DNA from: Halobaculum sp. MBLA0147
GTDB lineage: Archaea > Halobacteriota > Halobacteria > Halobacteriales > Haloferacaceae
DNA length: 64,000 nucleotides
Direction: 5' to 3'
Assembly: GCF_041361345.1 (NCBI RefSeq)
Contig: NZ_JBGKAD010000001.1
Coordinates: forward strand, 1,426,001-1,490,000
Each line of letters opens with the position of its first letter. Position 1 is the first letter of the stretch. The notes beneath the pieces are model-generated. The model was not told the origin of the DNA and made no database searches. It worked only from the letters and a program-made list of their open reading frames with translations. Of the stretch, positions 7,233 through 15,690 are shown piece by piece. Position numbers and translations under genes: made by a program.

Positions 7233-8945
7233 GTGCTCAGAGACACGCTCCCGTCGCTCCCGGCCGGCCTCCGGCCGTCGGACATCCTGCTCGCCGCGGT
7301 CGCGGGTCTCGCCGGGCTGACGGGCTCGTTCGCAGTCGCCGGGGTGACACCCGGGTTCGTCGCCGCGCCCATCGCGAACACGATGGCGGTGATCCTCCCG
7401 GGTGAGATCATCACCTTCGCCATCCTCGTGTTGGGCGATCTTGGGCAGCAGCTCAACGTGCTCAGTGCAGCCGGACTCGCGGCGGCGGGACTCGCCGGCC
7501 TCGCACTGCTGGCCGACCAGATCGGCGCGGAACTCGACGTACCCGGCGCGGGTGCCGTCGTCGGCGGCGTCCTCGGGACGCTCGCCTCCGTCGGCCTCGT
7601 CGGCGTCGGGCTCCCGAGTCTGGCGACCGGTGCCGGCGTCGCGGCGGTGCTCCTGGGTGGGGACCTCGGGGGGCGAGCGGCCGACACGACGGACGCGACC
7701 GACACCGGACGGCGACGGGTGCTCGGGGGGCTCCCGGGACTCGTCGGCGTCGGCGCGGCGGCGACGGTCGCGGCGCGCAGCGGCGGCGGTGGCAGCACCG
7801 AACCCGCCGAACCGGACGCCCTCGCGGGTGGCCGGGACGCGAACGGTGGCGGTGGCTCCGCCGCGACGAAGACCCACACACCGACGGAGACGACGCGGAC
7901 GCCCGCACCCGGGACCGGCGCGGCTGGAACCGCGGCGGGTGGTGCCGGCGGTGGTGAGAGCGGCGACGCAGACGCGGGCAGCGACGCCGGTGAGAGCGCC
8001 GAGACGGCGACGCCGACCGCGACACCCACACCGACCTCGGAGATCACGCGGCTGTTGAACGAGGCCGACCGAAAGACGCTCGACGTAGACGGCATCGAGC
8101 CGCTCGTCTCGCAGAAACACTACGTCGTCGACACCGCGGGCGTGGACCCGGACCTCTCGGCGAACGAGTGGAGCCTCTCGCTCACCGGACAGGTCGACGA
8201 GACGGTCACCTTCTCCTACGAGGACCTCACGTCGATGGCCGTCGACCACCGGTTCGTCACGCTGCGGTGTGTCGGCGAGGGCCGCAACGGCAAGAAGATG
8301 GACACCGCCCTGTGGACCGGCGTACCGGTCGACGACGTACTCGCCGAGGTCGATCCGGACGGCGACTGCGACTGCGTGATGCTGCGGTCGACGGACGGGT
8401 TCTACGAGGAGATCGAGCTGGACGAGATCCGCGGTGGGCTGTTGGCGTACGGGATGAACGGCGAGGTGTTGCCGCGCCGGCACGGCTACCCCGTCCGTAT
8501 CCTCGTCCCCGGGCACTGGGGCGAGGTGAACGTGAAGTGGATCGACGAGATCGAGTTCATGAACACGGAGAAGCCGGGGTACTGGGAGAAGCGCAACTGG
8601 CAGGGAACCGGGCCGGTCAACACCGTCGCCAAACTGAAGACGGTGAACCGTCCCGGCGACGGTCGAATCCAGGTCGGCGGCCACGCCTACGCTGGCACAC
8701 GCGGGATCTCGCGCGTCGAGGTGTCGACCGACGGCGGCGACTCGTGGACGGACGCGCGTCTCAGCGAGCAGTTGCCGGGCGACGACGTGTGGCGACAGTG
8801 GGAGTACACCTACGACAGCCCCGGCGTCGAACACGAGGTCGTCATCCGTGCGACCGACCAGAACGGGAACCTGCAGACGAAGGAACGGACCGGCCCGTTC
8901 CCGAGCGGCGCGACCGGCTGGGTGTCGAAGACCGTCGCCCCGTAG
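7233..8945 (+). CDS. Membrane-anchored molybdopterin oxidoreductase (sulfite oxidase-like)
   Basis: 570-residue protein in three parts. Residues ~15-145 hold about four hydrophobic segments. Residues ~158-183 read T-G-R-R-R-V-L-G-G-L-P-G-L followed by a hydrophobic run, resembling an internal twin-arginine signal-anchor. A Gly/Thr/Pro/Ala-rich linker (~184-260) then leads to a C-terminal oxidoreductase molybdopterin-binding domain. The Mo-ligand Cys is likely Cys346 in T-L-R-C-V-G-E, matching the conserved cysteine of sulfite oxidases. A C-terminal Mo-co dimerisation-like beta domain follows. The substrate (sulfite, sulfoxide or other) cannot be fixed. GTG 7233 was chosen because a TATA-like ACTTAACG lies ~28 nt before it; an in-frame GTG at 7146 would add 29 residues. 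Confidence 0.82.
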   Translation: MLRDTLPSLPAGLRPSDILLAAVAGLAGLTGSFAVAGVTPGFVAAPIANTMAVILPGEIITFAILVLGDLGQQLNVLSAAGLAAAGLAGLALLADQIGAELDVPGAGAVVGGVLGTLASVGLVGVGLPSLATGAGVAAVLLGGDLGGRAADTTDATDTGRRRVLGGLPGLVGVGAAATVAARSGGGGSTEPAEPDALAGGRDANGGGGSAATKTHTPTETTRTPAPGTGAAGTAAGGAGGGESGDADAGSDAGESAETATPTATPTPTSEITRLLNEADRKTLDVDGIEPLVSQKHYVVDTAGVDPDLSANEWSLSLTGQVDETVTFSYEDLTSMAVDHRFVTLRCVGEGRNGKKMDTALWTGVPVDDVLAEVDPDGDCDCVMLRSTDGFYEEIELDEIRGGLLAYGMNGEVLPRRHGYPVRILVPGHWGEVNVKWIDEIEFMNTEKPGYWEKRNWQGTGPVNTVAKLKTVNRPGDGRIQVGGHAYAGTRGISRVEVSTDGGDSWTDARLSEQLPGDDVWRQWEYTYDSPGVEHEVVIRATDQNGNLQTKERTGPFPSGATGWVSKTVAP

Positions 8946-9024
8946 TCGGCGTCGTCGACTCCCTCCGTCGTCGGCGCCCGACGCCGAACGACACCGCTAA
9001 CTGCCGGCGGCGGCGAGACGGAGC

Positions 9025-9831
9025 GTGCTCACTTTCGTCGGACTCGGACTGTACGACGAGCGGTCGATCACCGTCGAAGGCCGCGACCGGCTCCGCGAGG
9101 CGGATCGCGTCTTCGCCGAGACGTACACCAGCCGTCTCGTCGGCGCGACGCTCGACGAGGTGGCCGACGCTCACGGCGTCGAGATCGAGACACGCGACCG
9201 CGCCGGCGTCGAACGCGACCCGGAGCCGATCCTCGCGGCCGCCGAGTCGGACGACGTCGTCTTCTGTACCCCCGGCGACCCGCTGATCGCCACCACCCAC
9301 ACGGACCTCCGGCTCCGCGCCGAAGATCGCGGGATCGACACCCACGTGGTCCACGGCGTCACCGCGGCCGCCGCGGTCGCGTCGCTCACCGGCCTCCAGA
9401 ACTACCGCTTCGGACGGTCGGTGACGCTCCCGTTCCCGTACGCACACGGCGCCGACGGCGTCCCGGACAGCGTGGTCGAGGGGATCGAGGACAACCGCGA
9501 GCGTGGGCTCCACACGCTCGTCTTCCTCGACATCAAGGCCGCCGGCTCCTCGCCGGCCGGGCCGGACGGCGACCAGTTCATGACCGCGGACACCGCCGCC
9601 GGACTCCTCGTCGACGACTGGAACGCGGACACGCTCGCCGTCGCCGTCGCCCGTGCCGGCGGGCCCGACCCCGTCGTCGTCGCCGACACGCTCGCCGGAC
9701 TCGCCGATCGCGAGTTCGGGCCACCGCTACACGCGCTGGTCGTTCCCGGCGACCTCCACGCCGTCGAGGCGGACGCACTCCGGACACTCGCCGACGCCCC
9801 CGCCGACGCGGTCGCGCGACGCGAACGCTAG
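9025..9831 (+). CDS. dphB: Diphthine synthase (diphthamide methyltransferase)
   Basis: 268 residues, the usual length for archaeal DphB (Dph5), a SAM-dependent tetrapyrrole-methylase-fold enzyme. It trimethylates the modified histidine of elongation factor 2 on the way to diphthamide. Seen here: the opening L-T-F-V-G-L-G-L-Y-D, the SAM-site motif V-V-F-C-T-P-G-D-P-L-I-A-T-T-H (~residues 78-92), V-H-G-V-T-A-A-A-A-V, and N-Y-R-F-G-R-S-V-T-L-P-F. The protein is cytoplasmic. The GTG start is preceded at ~28 nt by an AT-richer element (CGCTAACTG). It is encoded alone, 79 bp after the molybdopterin enzyme. Confidence 0.95.
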   Translation: MLTFVGLGLYDERSITVEGRDRLREADRVFAETYTSRLVGATLDEVADAHGVEIETRDRAGVERDPEPILAAAESDDVVFCTPGDPLIATTHTDLRLRAEDRGIDTHVVHGVTAAAAVASLTGLQNYRFGRSVTLPFPYAHGADGVPDSVVEGIEDNRERGLHTLVFLDIKAAGSSPAGPDGDQFMTADTAAGLLVDDWNADTLAVAVARAGGPDPVVVADTLAGLADREFGPPLHALVVPGDLHAVEADALRTLADAPADAVARRER

Positions 9832-9941
9832 GTCGTCGGGAGACTCCGAGCGGACGACCGTCGTGATCCGCCGGAACGCGACGGAAGCTCGTCGTCCGCC
9901 GGTTCTCGACGTGGGTCAGTCGTCCACTGACGCAACGCGAG

Positions 9942-10919
9942 TCAGTCGTCCGCCGATCCACGCCCGGGCGGCTCCGTCGCCGGGTCACGCGGTAGGTCCA
10001 ACTCGCGGCGCAGGTCGTACTCTTCGTTGGTGACGACGTACAGCACGTCCTCGATCACGGTGAGTAGCTCCGGCAGTCGTCTGACGACGAGGTACGTCAC
10101 GCCGATCAACGCGACCACGGCCAGCACCTGACTGATCACCCGGTCCGACAGGAAGAACGACACCTTGTACGGGTCGGAGGCACCGAACAGCAGCAACACC
10201 ACGTCCGGGAACACGTGGAGGTACTGTTTCCCGAACGCGATCCCGATGAACGTCGTCCGGACGATGTTGAGCGCCCAGATGATCGGCACCGCGATCGCGA
10301 CGGCCGTCAGTTTCCGCCGCAGTGGCGCCCGCACCGCGGCCGCGAGCCCGACGAAGATCGCCATACTCCCGAGGCCCGTACACGCCAAGAGGACGGTGAA
10401 CCGCAGTTGGTGGCCCCCGTCGGTGACGAACTGGTAGGTGCTCCAGTAGCCCTCGGGTCCGCGGAGCAGTTCCGGGTGGTAGCCGAGCCACCCCATCGCC
10501 GCACCCGTCTGTGCGGCGACGACCTCGATCAACACCCGTCGCGGTGCCGGGAGGTCGAGTCCCAGCAGGGTGATCGCCGGGATCGTCTCGAACGGCAGGT
10601 AGACGAGTCCCATCACCGCGACGGCACGCGAGAGCACGAACAGTGAGTCGCGGCCCTGCCACAGCAGGTAGCCGACGTACACACACGCCGGGACCGCGAC
10701 CGCCGAGAGTACGCCCTCGACGTAGCTCTTCTGTGTGAACGCGAAGTGCGGGAACAGGACCAACCAGAACCCACCGAAGCCGACCCACGCGGCGGCCGCG
10801 AGGCGACGCGCCAGTTCGCGGCGGCCGCCACGGCTCCGGCCGACCCACTCGACGACGGCGGCGAGGAGGAACAGCGCGACCACGCCCCACGCGAACAGGT
10901 CGGTGAGTGTCCCGGGCAC
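9942..10919 (-). CDS. artA: Archaeosortase A
   Basis: 325-residue polytopic membrane cysteine transpeptidase of the exosortase/archaeosortase family. ArtA removes the C-terminal PGF-CTERM anchor of surface proteins and allows lipid attachment. The three family catalytic residues are visible: Cys180 in L-L-A-C-T-G-L-G-S-M, Arg221 in N-I-V-R-T-T-F-I-G and Arg260 in F-L-S-D-R-V-I-S. These have the same spacing as the Haloferax volcanii residues C173, R214 and R253, with a constant +7 offset. About eight transmembrane segments precede a cytoplasmic acidic tail. It lies on the same strand as, and 257 bp downstream of, an S-layer-type gene whose product carries the PGF-CTERM signal, so the substrate is probably next door. 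Confidence 0.97.
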   Translation of the reverse strand: MPGTLTDLFAWGVVALFLLAAVVEWVGRSRGGRRELARRLAAAAWVGFGGFWLVLFPHFAFTQKSYVEGVLSAVAVPACVYVGYLLWQGRDSLFVLSRAVAVMGLVYLPFETIPAITLLGLDLPAPRRVLIEVVAAQTGAAMGWLGYHPELLRGPEGYWSTYQFVTDGGHQLRFTVLLACTGLGSMAIFVGLAAAVRAPLRRKLTAVAIAVPIIWALNIVRTTFIGIAFGKQYLHVFPDVVLLLFGASDPYKVSFFLSDRVISQVLAVVALIGVTYLVVRRLPELLTVIEDVLYVVTNEEYDLRRELDLPRDPATEPPGRGSADD

Positions 10920-11126
10920 GGTCGAACGTACTCGTGAACGGCAATAGCTCTTGTCGTCTCTGGAGACGACGCCGGACAGCCGTCGGCGGGTCGACGGCCG
11001 TGATACGGGCGCGGGCCGACGGACACCACGGCAGCGGTGAACCGTACCGGCAGTCGGCCGTGTGAGCGGCGTGTGCGTCGCACGCCCGGACCCGTCCGGC
11101 GAGCGTGTCGCTGTCCGGGTCGCGTC

Positions 11127-11166
11127 GAAAGAAAGGGATCGTCAGAGTGACCGGTTTCGCCGGTCA
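11127..11166 (-). terminator. Hairpin plus T-rich tract after the S-layer gene
   Basis: Ten bases past the stop of the S-layer gene (reading the minus strand) lies a perfect 7-bp stem, TGACCGG / CCGGTCA (11148-11154 with 11160-11166, 5-nt loop). The T-rich stretch CCCTTTCTTTCG follows at 11127-11138. Archaeal termination needs mainly the T-tract; the combination here would fit a strong terminator for a highly expressed gene and would separate it from artA. Confidence 0.6.
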
Positions 11167-11176
11167 GTCGTGGTCG

Positions 11177-13672
11177 TCAGTTGCGACGGCGGAGTGCGAC
11201 GAGGGCGGCGCCGAGCAGCGCGACCACGCCGACGACGGCCGTGAAGCCGGGCGTGCCCGTGCTGGTCGTCGTCTCCTCAGTCTCCGTGGACTCCTCCGTC
11301 TCCGTCGGCTCGTCCGTCTCCGTCGGCTCCGGCGTGTCCGTCTCCGTGTCCGTCGGCTCCGGCGTGTCCGTCTCCGTGTCCGTCGGCTCCGGCGTGTCCG
11401 TCTCCGTGTCCGTCGGCTCCGGCGTGTCCGTCTCCGTCTCCGTGGAGGTCATGTTGCCCATCGTGGTGGGCGTCGCGGTCGGCGTCGCGTCGGCCTCCTG
11501 GAGGAAGCCGGTCGCACTCGCCGACGGCTCGCCGCCCGCAGACGGCTCGAAGACGATGTTGTACTCCTCACCGACCGTCCGATCGGCGAAGATAGCGAAC
11601 TCGGCGGAGACCGTACCGTCACGCTGGACGGTGACCTCCTTGGACTCGATGAACCCGTCCGTCGTCTCCTCAACCGAGGAGACCTCGACGCGGAACGTCG
11701 AGCCGGGTGCCACGTTCGTCTCGGCAACGACCGTGCCCGTCTCGGACTGGCTGGCGTTCGCCTGCGTGATCTCGACGTCCGTACTGACGACCTCGAAGCT
11801 CTGGTTGATCGACTCGTCGAACTCGGCGTCCGTGCCGTCGAAGTAGCCGGCAGAGACGTTCGACGCGTCGACCGTCAGCGTCGTCGTGAAGTCACCAGCG
11901 TTGACGACGTCGGAGACGTCGCCGTTGTTGACTTCACTGTTCTGCAGAGCGCCGGTGTCGACGATGATGAAGTATGTGTCGTTGGCGGTGTCACCGACAA
12001 CGTACGCGTTGTTCGGGGTCGGCGTGATCGACAACGGATCGTCGTTCGGCGCCGGGCTGTCCTGCTCGATGGTCAGGGCGAGCTCGTCACCGACTGCGTC
12101 GAGGAACTTCGCGTTCGTCGACGAACCGTTCTGGAGGTCGATGAGACCCTCGAGACCCGTGGTGTCACGGATCTGGTGGACGAGCAGGTCGTTGGCGGCG
12201 ATCGACTGATCCTGCGTGATCGCACCGTCGTCGATGCTCGTGTAGATCGCGTCCGAGGTCAGGTCGGACGGCGTGACCGTCTTCGGCGCGGTCCACATCT
12301 GGATGCTGCCGAGCGAGCGCTCGGTGACAGTCACCGAGGAGAACGCACTCGGGTTGTCCGCGTCCTCACCCGGGAAGACACGGAGCTGGTAGTTCGTCGG
12401 TGCGATGACGTTGTCGACATCGTTGTCCACGGACGAGGCCGTGAAGTTGATGTTGTCCTGGGTGTCCGTGTTCTCCGTCACGACGGAGAAGGCTTCCAGG
12501 TTCCCGTCTGCACTCGTGCTGTTCGCGCTGTTGTAGGTGTTCCAGCGGATCGTGACGGACTCGTCGTCGTCCGTGCCGTCGTTGACGCGCAGGGACACGT
12601 TGTACCCCTTGCTGTCACTACCGACCTGGACACGTGCGGTGTCCGTGTTCTCGAGGTTGACGGTGAACTCGACGATGTCACCACGCGGGACAGTGACGGA
12701 CTCCTCGAAGGAGGCGCTACTGTCCGGCTGTTCGACGACGACTGCGTCGCCGGTCGTCGCTTCGACGCCGGTGTTGTCGTCGGTCACCGTGATCGAGTAG
12801 TTCCCCGTGTCGTCGGACGCGCTGACGGGCACGGTGAACGTCGTCTGTCCGTTGTTGTTCAGGTCCTGGGTGGTCGAGTCGAACTCGTCACCGTTCGGGT
12901 CCTCGACGGTCAGCGTGACTGGGCGGTTGCCCTGGTTCGCGGACACGTCGACCGTGATCTCGTCCTCACCGCGGACGACTTCGGTCGAATCGAGGGACGC
13001 CGACAGGCCCAGCGAGCGCAGCGACAGGTTACCGAGCGTGTTCACGCCCGTCGAGTCGCGGAACTCGTGAATCTCGGCGGTCGGCTGGCCCTCGGTGTCA
13101 AGGGTCACGAGGAAGCTGTTCGCCCCCGTGGAGCCACCGAACTGGAACTCCCCGTCGTAGTACCGCTCGTACGCGAAGTCCGTGCTGGCGCCGGAGACGC
13201 CACTGAAGTCGACGGCGACGACGGCGCCCTCGTACGCGTTGACACGCGCACTAGAGGAGCCGTCGGCGACGAGGGTGTTCGCCGTGGTGGTGACCTCGGT
13301 GGTCTCGCCGAAGTACTCGATCTCCAGCGTGTCACCCGGCGTGATGGTCCCGTTGTCGTCGTCGTACTCCAGGACCGTACGTGCACCCGACGTCTTGACC
13401 GTGTAGTCGTCGTTGACGTTGTTGCCGTTGAGGGTGACGTTCAGGTCTGTACCGATGTCGGAGTTACTGATCGAATTACTCTGGTTGAACGCGATTTCGA
13501 TGTCGCCGTCGCCGGAGGAGCCATCTGCACCGAACTCGATGGCGCCTTCGACTGTGGCGTTTGTGTTCGCTGCCGCTGCTGCTCCGGAGAACGCGACGGT
13601 ACCAGCGAAGACGCTGAATACCATCAGCGCTGAGAGGAACAGCGCGCGGACTTTTTCGTTTGTGTCTGTCAT
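11177..13672 (-). CDS. S-layer / major surface glycoprotein with PGF-CTERM anchor
   Basis: 831-residue secreted protein. The signal peptide (residues 1-~35) has a hydrophobic core and an A-A-A-A cleavage region. A long acidic, Thr/Ser/Asn-rich beta-type ectodomain follows, with several N-X-S/T sequons (e.g. NAT just after the signal, NQS, NVT, NYS). It ends in a low-complexity Thr/Glu/Asp/Pro stalk with four T-E-T-D-T-P-E-P-T-D units, then P-G-F (808-810), a hydrophobic segment and a final R-R-R-N. That tripartite tail is the archaeosortase A signal, and artA is adjacent. It is probably the cell-wall S-layer glycoprotein or a close relative and would be the acceptor for the glycans made by the downstream locus. 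The strong upstream TATA and long leader fit high expression. Confidence 0.9.
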   Translation of the reverse strand: MTDTNEKVRALFLSALMVFSVFAGTVAFSGAAAAANTNATVEGAIEFGADGSSGDGDIEIAFNQSNSISNSDIGTDLNVTLNGNNVNDDYTVKTSGARTVLEYDDDNGTITPGDTLEIEYFGETTEVTTTANTLVADGSSSARVNAYEGAVVAVDFSGVSGASTDFAYERYYDGEFQFGGSTGANSFLVTLDTEGQPTAEIHEFRDSTGVNTLGNLSLRSLGLSASLDSTEVVRGEDEITVDVSANQGNRPVTLTVEDPNGDEFDSTTQDLNNNGQTTFTVPVSASDDTGNYSITVTDDNTGVEATTGDAVVVEQPDSSASFEESVTVPRGDIVEFTVNLENTDTARVQVGSDSKGYNVSLRVNDGTDDDESVTIRWNTYNSANSTSADGNLEAFSVVTENTDTQDNINFTASSVDNDVDNVIAPTNYQLRVFPGEDADNPSAFSSVTVTERSLGSIQMWTAPKTVTPSDLTSDAIYTSIDDGAITQDQSIAANDLLVHQIRDTTGLEGLIDLQNGSSTNAKFLDAVGDELALTIEQDSPAPNDDPLSITPTPNNAYVVGDTANDTYFIIVDTGALQNSEVNNGDVSDVVNAGDFTTTLTVDASNVSAGYFDGTDAEFDESINQSFEVVSTDVEITQANASQSETGTVVAETNVAPGSTFRVEVSSVEETTDGFIESKEVTVQRDGTVSAEFAIFADRTVGEEYNIVFEPSAGGEPSASATGFLQEADATPTATPTTMGNMTSTETETDTPEPTDTETDTPEPTDTETDTPEPTDTETDTPEPTETDEPTETEESTETEETTTSTGTPGFTAVVGVVALLGAALVALRRRN
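11317..11430 (-). repeat. 30-bp tandem repeat encoding the Thr/Glu/Asp/Pro stalk
   Basis: Three perfect 30-bp copies (11341-11370, 11371-11400, 11401-11430) plus a partial copy (11317-11340), in frame inside the S-layer gene. Each unit encodes ten residues, T-E-T-D-T-P-E-P-T-D. This is a cell-wall-spanning, probably O-glycosylated stalk before the PGF-CTERM segment. Copy number is likely to vary between strains by slippage. Confidence 0.9.
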
Positions 13673-13808
13673 GGTTAGCTTCGGGTTGCTGATCGGCGAC
13701 CCGTGCGCGTCCGTCGTGCGAGCCGACTGCCCCGACTCGCGCGACCGGCACGTTGCACTGGTGCCATGGGTAGGGGTATGACAAACTGCGTACGTCTGTT
13801 ATAAGTGC
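13673..13808 (-). promoter_or_regulatory. S-layer gene promoter and ~100-nt leader
   Basis: A clear TATA box (GCACTTATAAC on the minus strand, 13798-13808) lies ~130 nt before the ATG at 13672. The transcript would therefore start near 13775 and carry a leader of ~100 nt. No other TATA-like element lies nearer the start. Other genes in the window look leaderless, so the leader is exceptional; long S-layer mRNA leaders are known in haloarchaea. The rest of the gap to 14027 holds no credible gene. Confidence 0.6.
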
Positions 13809-13996
13809 TTTGTGATATTGAGGGGGGCTCTCTCGGCGGAGGTCCGACACGAGACCGTCTGTCACCCACGGTACGTGAACTCTCACCACATCATCTCGTC
13901 GTGTCGGTCGAGCGACTCGTCGTGTGAGAACAACGGTGGGTGTCGACACGGTGTCCTCGGTCGTCGTTCGGTGTCCGGTCGAGCGAGAGCCGGGCA

Positions 13997-14004
13997 GTTT
14001 ATAC
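13997..14004 (+). promoter_or_regulatory. TATA-like promoter of the 14028 gene
   Basis: GTTTATAC lies 24-31 nt before the GTG start at 14028, a standard haloarchaeal leaderless position, and stands out in GC-rich sequence. Confidence 0.5.
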
Positions 14005-14027
14005 GGTGACCCGCCTCTCCCACGTGT

Positions 14028-14951
14028 GTGACGCTGGGAGATTGGGTTCGGGAGACGACCACTCGTGTCGCAGACGACGGGCTCTCGGGTGTCCGGGAGA
14101 GTCTCTACGAGCTGTACCTGGGTGGACTGCGGCGTGTGACACCACTCACACCGGACGGGGCCTCCGTGTACACGCGTGATTGGGATCTGCTGGTCGTCCT
14201 CGACGGCTGTCGCGTCGACGTACTCCGGTCGGTCGCCGACGAGTACGACTGGCTCGGACCGGTCGACACGCACCGGTCGCCGGCGAGTTGCTCACCCGAG
14301 TGGCTCGACGCGACGTTTCACGACGAAGCCCACGCCGAGACCGTCGCCGAGACGGTCTACGTGACCGGCAACCCCTTCAGCGACCGCCAACTGGACCACT
14401 CGCGACTCCGACGTGTCGACGACCTCTGGCAGACGGCGTGGGACGAGGAACTCGGCACGATTCCGCCACGCCCGCTAACTGATCGTGTGATCGAGACGAT
14501 GCGTGCCGACGCCCCGGACCGACTCGTCGTCCACTACATGCAGCCACACTTCCCGTCGCCGCCCGACCCGGTGGGAGACGGGATCTCGCTGCAGGCGTTC
14601 GACGAGACGTGGCACTCCCCACTCGACCGACTCCGACGCGGTCGGATCGACGCCGAGCGTGTCTGGCAGTCGTACCGAGCGAACCTACGGTACGTGTTGG
14701 ACGACGTGGAACTCCTCTTGTCGAACGTCAACGCGGACACGGTCGCGATCACCGCCGACCACGGGGAGGCGTTCGGCGAGTGGGGTGTGTACGCACACCC
14801 CTGTGGCGTTCCGGTACCGACACTCCGGAGAGTCCCGTGGGTCGAGGTGTCGGCGACCGACACGGAGGAGTACGAACCGACGACCACCGAGGCCGAGACG
14901 ACACCGACGAGCGGTGTCGAATCGAAACTAGAGAGTCTCGGGTACGTCTGA
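14028..14951 (+). CDS. Sulfatase-like (alkaline phosphatase superfamily) protein
   Basis: 307-residue protein of the alkaline-phosphatase superfamily. The first metal-site region reads D-L-L-V-V-L-D-G-C-R-V-D-V (~residues 51-63) and the late one A-I-T-A-D-H-G-E-A-F-G-E-W (~245-257); H-Y-M-Q-P-H-F-P lies between. It ends L-E-S-L-G-Y-V, a tail shared with other members in this window. There is no obvious signal peptide, so it may act in the cytoplasm. Shares the D-x-C-R-x-D-V signature with the gene at 58915, making the two paralogues. Such proteins occur repeatedly in haloarchaeal glycan loci and may move phosphate or sulfate groups on glycans; the reaction is unknown. First gene of the glycan locus on this side. 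Confidence 0.75.
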   Translation: MTLGDWVRETTTRVADDGLSGVRESLYELYLGGLRRVTPLTPDGASVYTRDWDLLVVLDGCRVDVLRSVADEYDWLGPVDTHRSPASCSPEWLDATFHDEAHAETVAETVYVTGNPFSDRQLDHSRLRRVDDLWQTAWDEELGTIPPRPLTDRVIETMRADAPDRLVVHYMQPHFPSPPDPVGDGISLQAFDETWHSPLDRLRRGRIDAERVWQSYRANLRYVLDDVELLLSNVNADTVAITADHGEAFGEWGVYAHPCGVPVPTLRRVPWVEVSATDTEEYEPTTTEAETTPTSGVESKLESLGYV

Positions 14952-15096
14952 GTGGCGTGTGTCGACGACGAGCGATTTCCGTCGGGGGGAGACGGTACGT
15001 CGAGTGGCCACCACGACCACCCCGACGGACAGTCACAAGTACCACGGGCCGAGACGTGACGACGGTGTCGCGACCGAGACGCGACGACCGGGAACT

Positions 15097-15678
15097 ATGT
15101 CCGACAACACACTCGAAGACGTGAGCGTCGTCGTCCCGACAGCTAGGTCGGAGTTGACCACGCCCGAGACCGTACCCGAGGAGGCGGAACTCCTCGTCCG
15201 CCGTGACGACGGCCTCAACGTAGCACGTAACGCCGGCGTCGAACACGCTACGAACGACTGGATCGTGATCGCGGACGACGACATCGAGTTCCCGACCGAG
15301 ACGGTTCGTCGTGTCCTCCGGGAGGGTGACCGAACGACGTTGGCTGGCCTGGCCGACTTCCCGCCTGCACGGTGGGTCATCGGCCGACTCATGATCTTCC
15401 ACCGATCACTGTGGGAGCGTGTCGGTGGCTTCGACGAGCGGCGTCACCACGGTGGAGACACGGACTTCGCCATCCGTGTCGAGCGAGCCGGCGGGACCGT
15501 GTGGCGGCTCGACCGCGACACCGTCCCCCACTACGACGAGGACACGGGCGAGGGAATGACCACGACGGAACACCTTGAGTGGACGTGGTACCTCACACGG
15601 CGACACCCGGTGCAGTTCGGACCCGTCGCGGTCAGACTCCTCACTCGGAAGCTCGGCGGCGTCGTCCCCGGTCGCTGA
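15097..15678 (+). CDS. Glycosyltransferase family 2 (GT-A)
   Basis: 193-residue short GT2-type transferase. V-S-V-V-V-P-T-A-R starts the nucleotide-binding fold, I-V-I-A-D-D-D-I-E-F is the metal-binding D-x-D motif (~residues 59-68), and G-G-F-D-E-R followed by G-G-D-T-D-F-A-I-R is the usual G-G-x-D/E-D acceptor-side block. The start at ATG 15097 leaves a compact catalytic domain; longer upstream frames read as low-complexity. Expected to add one sugar to a lipid-linked glycan on the cytoplasmic face. It is shorter than most GT2 enzymes and has no membrane segment, so it may lack the C-terminal helices. Convergent with the next gene. Confidence 0.8.
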   Translation: MSDNTLEDVSVVVPTARSELTTPETVPEEAELLVRRDDGLNVARNAGVEHATNDWIVIADDDIEFPTETVRRVLREGDRTTLAGLADFPPARWVIGRLMIFHRSLWERVGGFDERRHHGGDTDFAIRVERAGGTVWRLDRDTVPHYDEDTGEGMTTTEHLEWTWYLTRRHPVQFGPVAVRLLTRKLGGVVPGR

Positions 15679-15690
15679 AGCGCGAGACCG

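Noticed and set aside
7053-8834. 593-codon frame antisense to the molybdopterin enzyme
   Set aside because: No motif, Arg/Ala-rich, and the plus strand carries the clear cofactor domain.
11317-11430. Tandem repeats considered as a CRISPR array
   Set aside because: No spacers; the 30-bp units are directly adjacent and in frame, encoding T-E-T-D-T-P-E-P-T-D.
11105-13633. 842-codon open frame antisense to the S-layer gene
   Set aside because: Arg/Val/Gly/Asp-monotonous translation with no domain; it is the usual antisense shadow of a GC-rich acidic gene.
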